DNA of 5,340 nt from Anaerolinea sp. Lineage in GTDB: Bacteria; Chloroflexota; Anaerolineae; Anaerolineales; Anaerolineaceae. Made by a program: the position numbers and the translations under genes. Positions 1 through 5,340 of this stretch are shown in pieces. Position 1 is the first letter of the stretch. Each line of letters opens with the position of its first letter. The stretch spans positions 1 to 5,340 of the forward strand of contig PNNU01000264.1 of assembly GCA_013824385.1 (NCBI GenBank), given 5' to 3'. The notes beneath the pieces were generated by a model that saw only the letters and a list, made by a program, of their open reading frames with translations, was not told where the DNA came from and searched no databases.

Positions 1-1699
1 CTAGATCCTCAAGATTATCGAGGGGGAATGTTTCTTCTCTCTCTTCAATATGCAATACCCCGATCATTTCTCCAGATGCCATCATCGGTACCTCAAGGTA
101 GTGCCCCGAAAATGGTTTTTTAATGTGTCGGCAATTCAAGCCTGAGCGGACGGATTTACCGTGATATATCTGGCCGCGGCGCATTGCCCAGCATTCTCCT
201 GGCGCAAACGAGGTTTCACTTTGCAGGTTGGTTCCCCAAATAGTCATGGCTTCTACAGATGATTGCGAATTATTCAAGATAAATAATGCGCCTGAAGTTT
301 CAGGAAACAACTGGGGAATGTATTCTTTAATGATCGTATAGTATTCATCTCGTTCATTGCTGACTTGAAGCAAATCACCCATCTGGCGTAAGAGGTTGGC
401 TTCTTGATTACGCCTTTCAAGATCACTTACCCAGGATATTAATTTTTCGTTTGCAATTTCGATTTCTTGTTCCGCCAACCTGCGTTCTGTTATATCTTCA
501 GAAGTTACCAATAACCCTATCACTTTTCCGCTGCGATCATGCAACGGAATTTTATTGGTCCTCAGCCAGACCTGTGAGCTATCTGGTTGGAGGGTGAGTT
601 CTTCACAATCGAGCTTAAGAGAATCCGTTTCGATAACCTGTTGGTCATCTTCTTGATATTTTTGAGCTTGTTCTTTCAACAAAAGATCAAAATCGGTTTT
701 TCCAATTATTTCAGCGGGGGTAGAAAGCCCAATTTGTGTTGCATAAGCCTGGTTGCAGCCCATGAAGACCAAATTAACATCTTTCCAAAAAACCATCATG
801 GGGATGTTATCAACTACCAACTGCAGCATCTGGCGCGAGTGAAATAATTCGTCTTCTGCCAATTTGCGCTTGGTAACATCGCGGGCAATGCCCACCAGAC
901 CAATCACTTGACCCTGATTGTCATGGAACGGGACTTTAATGGCGCTAACCCAGCGTTTTTGTCCGCTTGCCGATACACTGGGTTCTTCTTCGACAATCAA
1001 TACCTGATCAGTTTCCATCACCTGGCGGTCATTTTCTTGATAGCGTGCTGCAAGCTCAGGTGGGTAAAAATCCATATCACTTTTGCCGAGTAGTTCTGCC
1101 GGATCACTGACACCAATAACCCGTGCATCACTCAGATTATTAAGAATAAAGCGGCATTCCCGATCGTGGACAAAAATCTGATCGGGAATGTTGTCTACCA
1201 CGGCACGCAATAAACGGCGTTCTCGTTCCAAGGCTTCTTCCACCAGTGTTTTATCGGTTACAGTTTCATTAATAGCTACAAAATGAGAAACAATACCCAC
1301 ATCGTTAATCACCGGTGAAATGGAAATTGTCTCCAAAAATAATTCACCATTTTTCTTGCGGTTGCAAAATTTTCCATGCCAGGAATTGCCTGATGTAATA
1401 GTTTTCCAAAGGTCTTTATATTCTTCAGCGGATGTTTGACCTGATTTGAGTAAGCGGGGGTTCTTGCCAACGACTTCATCGAGAGAATACCCCGTGATCA
1501 CCGTAAATGTTGGGTTGACATACTCAATAGTCCCATTGATATCAGTGATCATAATGGACGCAGGGTTTTGTTCAACAGCGCATAAGAATTTTTGCAGCTG
1601 TTCATTGATTCGTTTGTATTCTTCCTGGTTTGAACTGTGTTGGCGTAATTCGGCCAACTCGCCAATCAATTGAGTTTTTGTTTTCTGAGTGTCTTTCAT
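1..1699 (-). CDS. Multi-domain PAS-PAS-PAS-GAF sensor protein, N-terminal part (runs off left edge)
   Basis: The reading frame is open for 566 codons from the ATG at 1699 to the window edge without a stop, so the C-terminus and output domain are missing. Residues 1-35 form a charged, probably helical lead-in. PAS1 spans about 36-150 (ITDINGTIEYVN; NPRLLKSGQTS; RKKNGELF), with the pattern of NifL/Aer-type PAS domains. PAS2 spans about 160-282 and PAS3 about 288-410; each starts with VVDNIP and ends in a DVTKRKLAE or DITERRLAE linker. Residues 411-445 look like a coiled-coil signalling helix. A GAF domain begins near 450 (GALFI, CWAMRRG at 503-509, VPMM at 537-540, GVLHIE). There is no signal peptide or membrane segment, so the protein is cytoplasmic. 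An in-frame TAA lies just upstream of the start, and GGGGG sits 5 nt before the ATG. In the family such N-termini feed a GGDEF or histidine kinase domain; which one applies here cannot be seen. The domain calls are firm; ligands are unknown. Confidence 0.9.
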   Translation of the reverse strand, partial: MKDTQKTKTQLIGELAELRQHSSNQEEYKRINEQLQKFLCAVEQNPASIMITDINGTIEYVNPTFTVITGYSLDEVVGKNPRLLKSGQTSAEEYKDLWKTITSGNSWHGKFCNRKKNGELFLETISISPVINDVGIVSHFVAINETVTDKTLVEEALERERRLLRAVVDNIPDQIFVHDRECRFILNNLSDARVIGVSDPAELLGKSDMDFYPPELAARYQENDRQVMETDQVLIVEEEPSVSASGQKRWVSAIKVPFHDNQGQVIGLVGIARDVTKRKLAEDELFHSRQMLQLVVDNIPMMVFWKDVNLVFMGCNQAYATQIGLSTPAEIIGKTDFDLLLKEQAQKYQEDDQQVIETDSLKLDCEELTLQPDSSQVWLRTNKIPLHDRSGKVIGLLVTSEDITERRLAEQEIEIANEKLISWVSDLERRNQEANLLRQMGDLLQVSNERDEYYTIIKEYIPQLFPETSGALFILNNSQSSVEAMTIWGTNLQSETSFAPGECWAMRRGQIYHGKSVRSGLNCRHIKKPFSGHYLEVPMMASGEMIGVLHIEEREETFPLDNLEDL

Positions 1700-1744
1700 C
1701 AATACCCCCGAACTTCGAAATAATTATTGAATCAGTGGGGAGAC

Positions 1745-1772
1745 AATATAGTAATCATAAATACTAAATCAA
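1745..1772 (-). promoter_or_regulatory. Candidate sigma-70-type promoter of the sensor gene
   Basis: On the minus strand TTGATT (1767-1772, 4 of 6 to consensus) is followed after 16 nt by TATATT (1745-1750, 5 of 6). Transcription would start near 1738, giving a leader of about 40 nt that includes the GGGGG ribosome site. The surrounding DNA is AT-rich, so chance matches are likely; this is the best of several weak candidates. Confidence 0.3.
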
Positions 1773-1868
1773 AATTACTTTTCAATTGATTTCAGTGTGA
1801 CTCGTTGATGTAATAGGGGATACTTGATTAAGTTTAGCACTTATTTTATTTTTCTGCTAAATATTTTG

Positions 1869-1887
1869 GTGACACAATGTTGGTCAC
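1869..1887. repeat. Near-palindrome, possible operator
   Basis: GTGAC-A-CAA-TG-TTG-GTCAC: eight base pairs match across a 2-nt centre, with one unpaired A in the left arm. It lies about 95 bp upstream of the candidate sensor promoter -35 box. No T-run follows on either strand, so it is not a terminator. A protein-binding site is possible but nothing identifies the protein. Confidence 0.35.
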
Positions 1888-1991
1888 ACGATTTTATTAT
1901 TTAAAATTCTATTTAGAGGAAGGGGACGCTACAGACCTGGTGCATCCTCAGTAATTTCAGTTTGCCTTTCTATTGTTCTTGTGTTTCGGTG

Positions 1992-2003
1992 AACAAATTT
2001 GTT
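1992..2003. repeat. Perfect 12-bp palindrome AACAAATTTGTT
   Basis: The sequence equals its own reverse complement. It lies downstream of the serine hydrolase terminator, in the gap before the sensor gene. It shares the AACAA...TTGTT form with the palindrome in front of the serine dehydratase gene. In DNA this AT-rich a short palindrome may be chance. Confidence 0.3.
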
Positions 2004-2015
2004 TTAAATAAGAAG

Positions 2016-2046
2016 CTCAAAAAGTAAACTCCCTTTTGAGTTTTTT
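2016..2046 (-). terminator. Hairpin terminator after the serine hydrolase gene
   Basis: Read on the minus strand, AAACTC (2043-2038) pairs with GAGTTT (2031-2026) around a 6-nt loop and is followed by ACTTTTT, 14 nt or more after the hydrolase stop codon. The stem is short and AT-rich, so termination may be incomplete. An alternative stem, CTCAAAA (2016-2022) with TTTTGAG (2034-2040), is followed by TTTTTT on the plus strand, so the element could also work in the other direction. Confidence 0.5.
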
Positions 2047-2059
2047 ACAAGAAATCAGT

Positions 2060-3226
2060 TTATTTGATTCGATCAACAATAGACAAGATTTGTATCATAG
2101 TTTGGACGCTAGCAGCTGTGGCATCAGAGGACCCAAAACTGGATACGTATACCATATCTGTCGATCGATCGTAAAAGAGTTGGGTTCCCAGTACCCCCAT
2201 ATGTCCAGTCATCCTTGGCAAGAATCCCAATGTTGGCATGAATTTTTCGAATTGCATTTGCATAAAACCGTTTCCATAGGCAATGCCTGGCATAAATTCA
2301 TATTCAAATTTATTGAGCGCATCCAATGTTTCGGTGGTTATGATTTTGCCTTGATATAAGGCTCGTATATAGATCGTCAGATCATCCAATGTCGAGATCA
2401 CGCCGCCACCAGCCCAATCTATACTGACACTCTTAAATTTGCTAATTTCATGTCCATTAACCCATGCTTCAGCGATTGGTCGTTTTCCATTTGCAGGTTC
2501 AGAATAGAACATCAAATAAGTATCTTTCATGTCCAATGGATCGAAGATTACTCCGTGCAAATTTTCGTGGAAGGGCTTTCCGGATATTGATTCGATAATC
2601 AATCCTAACAAGATGTAGCCTGTATCGGAATAATGATAACCATCTCCCGGAGCAAAAAAGGCAGATTGGTGTTCTCGAGTATATTGCACCAAGGCTTGCG
2701 GGGTAAAGAATGTGTCTGGAGTTTGATAGAGAGATTCCATCAATCCGTTATCCTCCAGGGCAAAATAATCTGCCACTCCACTGCTGTGTGACAGCAAATG
2801 TTGGATGGTAACCTGATCTTGGTAATCTATATTTTCAAATACAAAGAGGTTTTCCAACATTTCATCGCCAAGGTATAAGTTAATGGGATCCTCAAGTTGG
2901 ATTTTTCCTTCATCAATGAAACGTCCGATCAGGGTGGCTGTAAATAGTTTTCCAACACTGGCGACGTGGAATGGCTGGTCTGTTTGAATCGGTTCTCCAT
3001 TTGATTTTCCGGCAGCGTATTTCACCTGTAAATCTTTTTGGGGTGCATCAATGTAGACCAACCCAGTGTAAATGGATTTCTTTTCATTCAGACTACTATC
3101 AACAAATCCTTTGATCGCAGAAATGGCTTGATCCCTCGTAGCCGGTCTGGAGCTTAACCAAAATAGGGCACCAGCCCCAATCACAAGAATTATTACTGTA
3201 ATCCCCAAGATTTTTAAAACTTTCAT
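2060..3226 (-). CDS. Membrane-anchored serine hydrolase, class C beta-lactamase/PBP fold
   Basis: This 388-residue protein belongs to the beta-lactamase-related serine hydrolases. It starts with two lysines and a hydrophobic segment (about 5-24) that lacks a lipobox cysteine, so it is a membrane anchor or signal peptide and the enzyme domain faces outward. The three active-site motifs are in order: S90-V-G-K93 (nucleophile and general base, in HVASVGKLFTA), Y199-S-D201 (the YxN position, here with Asp) and H342-M-G344 (the KTG-like motif). The family signature QHLLSHSSG is at 142-150. Length is normal for the family. Members include D-aminopeptidases, esterases, peptidases and true beta-lactamases; the substrate cannot be read from the motifs, and the HxG motif and YSD make a classical AmpC unlikely. 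The start at ATG 3226 is set by AAGGAG 8 nt upstream. The gene is divergent from a padR gene and is probably controlled by it. Confidence 0.9.
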   Translation of the reverse strand: MKVLKILGITVIILVIGAGALFWLSSRPATRDQAISAIKGFVDSSLNEKKSIYTGLVYIDAPQKDLQVKYAAGKSNGEPIQTDQPFHVASVGKLFTATLIGRFIDEGKIQLEDPINLYLGDEMLENLFVFENIDYQDQVTIQHLLSHSSGVADYFALEDNGLMESLYQTPDTFFTPQALVQYTREHQSAFFAPGDGYHYSDTGYILLGLIIESISGKPFHENLHGVIFDPLDMKDTYLMFYSEPANGKRPIAEAWVNGHEISKFKSVSIDWAGGGVISTLDDLTIYIRALYQGKIITTETLDALNKFEYEFMPGIAYGNGFMQMQFEKFMPTLGFLPRMTGHMGVLGTQLFYDRSTDMVYVSSFGSSDATAASVQTMIQILSIVDRIK

Positions 3227-3234
3227 GATTATAT

Positions 3235-3240
3235 CTCCTT
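3235..3240 (-). promoter_or_regulatory. Strong ribosome binding site that fixes the hydrolase start
   Basis: On the minus strand AAGGAG lies 8 nt before the ATG at 3226. It decides against a longer in-frame version beginning with a TTG at 3289, which has no such site, would lie upstream of the likely transcription start, and would add 21 residues in front of a normal signal anchor. Confidence 0.85.
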
Positions 3241-3243
3241 TTG

Positions 3244-3330
3244 ATATTACTAATAATAATATAACGAATAGTAATATTAAAAGTTGCAAAAGTCAATATC
3301 GTATATTACGAAAAGATATATTACGTTATA
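3244..3330. promoter_or_regulatory. Cluster of TATTACG-like boxes, likely PadR operator region
   Basis: Related boxes recur here in both orientations: ATATTAC (3244-3250) with its inverse GTAATAT (3271-3277), TATAACG (3260-3266) with its inverse CGTTATA (3324-3330), and the direct repeat TATATTACG (3302-3310 and 3317-3325, 15 bp apart). They overlap the -10 boxes of both divergent genes. PadR-family proteins usually repress their own gene and a neighbour by binding dyads in such gaps, so this is the expected operator. The boxes do not match the ATGT/ACAT dyad of PadR itself; assignment rests on position and repetition. Confidence 0.5.
3268..3296 (-). promoter_or_regulatory. Promoter of the serine hydrolase gene
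   Basis: On the minus strand TTGACT (3291-3296, 5 of 6 to consensus) is followed after exactly 17 nt by TACTAT (3268-3273, 4 of 6). The predicted start near 3261 gives a leader of about 35 nt carrying the AAGGAG site. The -10 box overlaps one of the GTAATAT boxes, which would allow repression by steric block. Confidence 0.55.
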
Positions 3331-3332
3331 AT
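3327..3332 (+). promoter_or_regulatory. Consensus -10 box of the padR gene
   Basis: TATAAT matches the -10 consensus at all six positions and overlaps the CGTTATA box. No good -35 box lies 16-18 nt upstream, so activity may be low or rely on other contacts. The predicted start near 3339 leaves a leader of only about 11 nt, beginning at the ribosome site itself. TATATT at 3317-3322 is an alternative -10. Confidence 0.4.
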
Positions 3333-3338
3333 AATTGC

Positions 3339-3343
3339 TGGAG
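3339..3343 (+). promoter_or_regulatory. Ribosome binding site that fixes the padR start
   Basis: TGGAG lies 6 nt before the ATG at 3350. An in-frame TTG at 3335 would add five residues but sits upstream of this site and has no ribosome site of its own; PadR proteins also normally open directly with the first helix, as the protein from 3350 does (MDIVILGLLM). Confidence 0.7.
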
Positions 3344-3349
3344 AATCTT

Positions 3350-3883
3350 ATGGATATTGTCATCTTGGGTTTATTAATGGTTCAGGATTTAACGGTTTAT
3401 CAACTTAACCAGGCTTTTAAATCGGGTATTGCATTAATCTACAGCGCCAGTTATGGCAGTTTATTAAGCGCGATCAAGAAGATGCTCTTGGCAAATGAGA
3501 TCACTTTTATTGAATTGGTTGAGAACGGGCGCAACAAAAAAATCTACCATATCACTGAAGAAGGCAGGGCACATTTTTATCAATGGATGCATGCTGACAT
3601 CGACGAGCATAAGCTTGAAACCAATGCTTTATGTAAGGTGTTTTTTTTGGGGTTGATTGAACCGGTTGGTGAGAAAAAGTTGATTCTTGAAAACATCCTC
3701 GCATCCATTGTTAGAATGGAAGCGTCCTTAAATCAACTATCTCAGCATTTGGCACATCTTCAATTAACCGATGAAGAAATGAAGTTGTATGGTTATCAAT
3801 TTAAAACATTGGATTATGGGATACGCTCGCATGGGGTAGCCAGAGAATGGGCGCAGGAATTACTGGGTGAGTTAAAAGCTTAA
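3350..3883 (+). CDS. PadR-family transcriptional regulator
   Basis: This 177-residue protein has the two-part plan of the PadR family. Residues 1-80 form the winged helix: first helix MDIVILGLLM, then YQLNQAFK, the recognition helix SYGSLLSAIKKM (34-45), and the wing with GRNKKIYHITEEGR (60-73). Residues about 90-175 form the helical C-terminal dimerisation domain, as in the AphA/Vir-like subgroup. Length is usual for that subgroup. Such proteins bind as dimers to dyads and are often released by small hydrophobic or phenolic ligands or cell-wall stress signals; the ligand here is unknown. The gene is divergent from the serine hydrolase gene across 123 bp that carry repeated TATTACG-like boxes, so autorepression plus control of the hydrolase is the likely role. 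It ends 60 bp from the convergent serine dehydratase gene, and no clear terminator is visible between them. Confidence 0.92.
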   Translation: MDIVILGLLMVQDLTVYQLNQAFKSGIALIYSASYGSLLSAIKKMLLANEITFIELVENGRNKKIYHITEEGRAHFYQWMHADIDEHKLETNALCKVFFLGLIEPVGEKKLILENILASIVRMEASLNQLSQHLAHLQLTDEEMKLYGYQFKTLDYGIRSHGVAREWAQELLGELKA

Positions 3884-3943
3884 CGATTAATATTGCGATT
3901 CACAAAGAAATTTTTTTAGCAACAAAATTGATTTGATAAAGCT

Positions 3944-5158
3944 TTATTGTGGTTCTCCGGGAGGGAAGCGGTAAACAATTGCCAGCCCACCTTCTGCGGT
4001 TTCGCGGTACACATGAGGCAGGTCATGGCCTGTTTTGGCCATAACTCTTACCACTTCATCAAATGAGATGCGGTGGCTGCCATCAGAATAGAGGGCAAAG
4101 GTGGCGCAATCCAGGGCTCTTGTGGCTGCGAAGGCGTTGCGTTCAATACAGGGGATCTGCACCAACCCGTTCACGGGGTCGCATGTAAGACCAAGATGAT
4201 GTTCCAGACCCATTTCAGCAGCGTACTCAACCTGTCGGATCGAGCCTCCCATCATTTGGGCAGCCGCTGCGGCGGCCATGGAACAGGCTGAACCAATTTC
4301 ACCCTGGCAGCCAACTTCGGCGCCTGAGATGGATGCATTCGTTTTTATTAAATTGCCTATTAGGCCTGCAGTTGCCAGGGCATGCAAGATGTCTGCTTCA
4401 GAGGTCTCAAAGGTTTCTTCAACATAACGCAAGACAGCCGGAAGAACACCCGCTGACCCGCATGTAGGGGCGGTCACTATTCTTTCTCCTACTGCGTTTT
4501 CTTCAGCCACTGCGAGTGCATAGGCGGGTAAAAACCCTTCTTTTTTTAGTTTTTCGCCTGAGGTTTCAATTTTGCGATAAATGTTGCGCGCCCGCCGAGA
4601 AACACCCAATCCACCCGGCAGCACACCTTCAGATTTCAATCCCCGGTTGATACTTTCTTTCATCACTGCCCAAACTTCTTGTAGATAAGAAGAGAAAGTG
4701 TCATCTTCATGATCTTGCACGTACTCCCAAAAAGACTTGCCGCTTTGAGTACATTCTCTCATTATCTGTGACATCGTTTGAAGCGGATATACTTGCAGCG
4801 AAATTATACTTTTTGAGCTGTCGGTGATGACGCCGCCACCGGGGCTGTAGACTTCCCAAGAGTCAGTGACAGATTGGGATTGGTTTTGAGCTTCAAAACG
4901 CATGGCATTTGGATGTGATGGAAGCAATTCATCCGGTTTCCAGATGAATTCAACCTGTTTTGGAAACATGGCTTTGGAGATTGCCACGTCTGTCAAATGC
5001 CCCCGACCTGTGGCGGCCAGACTTCCAAATAAGGTGACACGATACGAAACAGCATCTGGCGTGCGAAGACTAAATAGCTCGGCTGCTTTCCGCGGACCCA
5101 TCGTATGGCTGCTGGAAGGTCCATATCCAATTTTAAATATCTCGCAAATTGAGTTCAT
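3944..5158 (-). CDS. sdaA: L-serine dehydratase (L-serine ammonia-lyase), iron-sulfur, single chain
   Basis: The enzyme converts L-serine to pyruvate and ammonia in the cytoplasm using a [4Fe-4S] cluster, without pyridoxal phosphate. The 404-residue chain joins both parts that are separate (SdaAB and SdaAA) in Bacillus. Residues 1-150 are the beta domain, opening with IGYGPSSSHTMGP (10-22), whose SSSHT binds substrate. The alpha part starts near 160 and holds PGGLGVSRRA, APTCGSAG (230-237) and SGAEVGCQGE. Cluster cysteines are C284, C326 and C337; their spacing (42 and 11) equals that of the Legionella enzyme as I recall it. Family members of about 455 residues are usual, so this one is compact. 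It ends in GGLAIVYRFPPGEPQ and lacks the terminal cysteine found in E. coli SdaA and the Legionella enzyme. An in-frame TGA three codons upstream supports this start; the ribosome site is weak. Residue loss elsewhere is not seen and the gene looks functional. Confidence 0.95.
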   Translation of the reverse strand: MNSICEIFKIGYGPSSSHTMGPRKAAELFSLRTPDAVSYRVTLFGSLAATGRGHLTDVAISKAMFPKQVEFIWKPDELLPSHPNAMRFEAQNQSQSVTDSWEVYSPGGGVITDSSKSIISLQVYPLQTMSQIMRECTQSGKSFWEYVQDHEDDTFSSYLQEVWAVMKESINRGLKSEGVLPGGLGVSRRARNIYRKIETSGEKLKKEGFLPAYALAVAEENAVGERIVTAPTCGSAGVLPAVLRYVEETFETSEADILHALATAGLIGNLIKTNASISGAEVGCQGEIGSACSMAAAAAAQMMGGSIRQVEYAAEMGLEHHLGLTCDPVNGLVQIPCIERNAFAATRALDCATFALYSDGSHRISFDEVVRVMAKTGHDLPHVYRETAEGGLAIVYRFPPGEPQ

Positions 5159-5189
5159 GAGGGTTCACTCTGTAACGACCTTATTGGAA

Positions 5190-5250
5190 TTGGGGATAAA
5201 CAATTAATTGTTAATAGAAATATTAAATTGAGTTTATCATATATCCCCAA
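5190..5250. repeat. 61-bp imperfect inverted repeat upstream of the serine dehydratase gene
   Basis: TTGGGGATA (5190-5198) is matched perfectly by TATCCCCAA (5242-5250). Inside, GATAAAC (5195-5201) matches GTTTATC (5232-5238), and AATTAA-like stretches continue the symmetry, so the arms are related apart from short insertions. The left arm also contains a perfect 14-bp palindrome, AACAATTAATTGTT (5199-5212). It starts 32 bp before the start codon. It could be a paired operator, a leader hairpin, or the remnant of a small mobile repeat. Confidence 0.5.
5222..5250 (-). promoter_or_regulatory. Weak candidate promoter of the serine dehydratase gene
   Basis: On the minus strand TTGGGG (5245-5250, 3 of 6) is followed after 17 nt by TTTAAT (5222-5227, 5 of 6). 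The predicted start near 5215 would place the AACAATTAATTGTT palindrome directly downstream, in a leader of about 57 nt. The -35 match is poor and a TATGAT at 5236-5241 is an alternative -10, so this is only a suggestion. Confidence 0.25.
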
Positions 5251-5340
5251 GCCAAAAACTTGTATTTTGTATAGTGTGAAAGAGTTACAATAACCCAGAT
5301 AAAAAAGGGTATTAAGCATATACCAGATTACGAGATAATT

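Larger units (their letters stand above)
1700..2059. other. Non-coding gap between sensor and serine hydrolase genes
   Basis: This 360-bp AT-rich stretch has no credible gene. From left to right it holds the sensor's ribosome site (GGGGG, 1705-1709), a candidate promoter for the sensor, a near-palindrome at 1869-1887, a GC-rich patch at about 1916-1950, a perfect 12-bp palindrome at 1992-2003, and the hairpin terminator that follows the serine hydrolase gene. It therefore acts mainly as the boundary between two minus-strand transcription units. Confidence 0.6.

Noticed and set aside
587..1093. Open frames on the plus strand opposite the sensor gene
   Set aside because: They lie antisense to PAS domains that are clearly coding on the minus strand and show no family features.
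1877..1954. A 25-codon open frame starting ATG TTG GTC in the gap
   Set aside because: It starts inside the palindrome, has no ribosome site and no hydrophobic or toxin-like pattern; chance is the simplest explanation.
2036..2359. Open frame on the plus strand opposite the end of the serine hydrolase gene
   Set aside because: It is antisense to a gene with clear motifs, has no recognisable domain and no ribosome site that stands out.
3227..3289. Longer N-terminus of the serine hydrolase from a TTG at 3289
   Set aside because: The ATG at 3226 has AAGGAG at ideal spacing and opens a normal signal anchor; the extension would overlap the promoter and operator region.
2060..3883. A resistance or defence system built from beta-lactamase plus regulator
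   Set aside because: The hydrolase motifs (YSD, HMG) fit the broad serine hydrolase family and not a proven beta-lactamase, and no other defence or resistance gene is present.
3884..3943. A terminator between the convergent padR and serine dehydratase genes
   Set aside because: There is a run of seven T at 3911-3917 on the plus strand but no stem directly before it. The palindrome ATAAAGCTTTAT (3936-3947) overlaps the dehydratase stop codon, has no loop and no T-run, so it is not convincing.
5281..5340. A gene or hairpin at the right edge
   Set aside because: AATAACCC and GGGTATT could pair with one bulge, but the stem is short, no gene end is visible beyond it, and no coding frame is supported.

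Overview
The window carries four protein genes in an AT-rich background: one large sensor gene cut by the left edge, a divergent pair made of a serine hydrolase and a PadR-type repressor, and an iron-sulfur L-serine dehydratase. No RNA gene, CRISPR array, transposase or integrase is recognisable. The GAF domain of the sensor, with its CWA-RRG and VPMM-type motifs, is of a kind I associate with multi-domain sensors of Chloroflexota (Anaerolineae) and some cyanobacteria. The oxygen-labile [4Fe-4S] serine dehydratase fits an anaerobic or microaerobic lifestyle. An Anaerolineae-like bacterium is therefore my tentative assignment; the sequence does not prove it.

Layout. Positions 1-1699 (minus strand) hold the first 566 codons of a soluble signalling protein with three PAS domains and a GAF domain; its output domain lies outside the window. 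A 360-bp non-coding gap (1700-2059) follows. It holds a plausible promoter for the sensor, two short palindromes, a GC-rich island and a hairpin terminator for the next gene. Positions 2060-3226 (minus) encode a membrane-anchored, exported serine hydrolase of the class C beta-lactamase/PBP fold. A 123-bp divergent control region separates it from a PadR-family regulator at 3350-3883 (plus). That region contains a good minus-strand promoter, a consensus -10 box on the plus strand and several TATTACG-like boxes in both orientations. Positions 3944-5158 (minus) encode the single-chain L-serine dehydratase, convergent with padR. The last 182 bp hold its upstream region, with a striking 61-bp imperfect inverted repeat.

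How the genes work together. The clearest functional unit is the divergent pair: the PadR protein probably represses both itself and the serine hydrolase through the shared boxes. The sensor and the serine dehydratase look like independent transcription units. I see no convincing sign of a wholly new system. The items most worth checking are the PadR box cluster, the inverted repeat before the dehydratase gene, the missing C-terminal cysteine of the dehydratase, and the duplicated PAS domains of the sensor.
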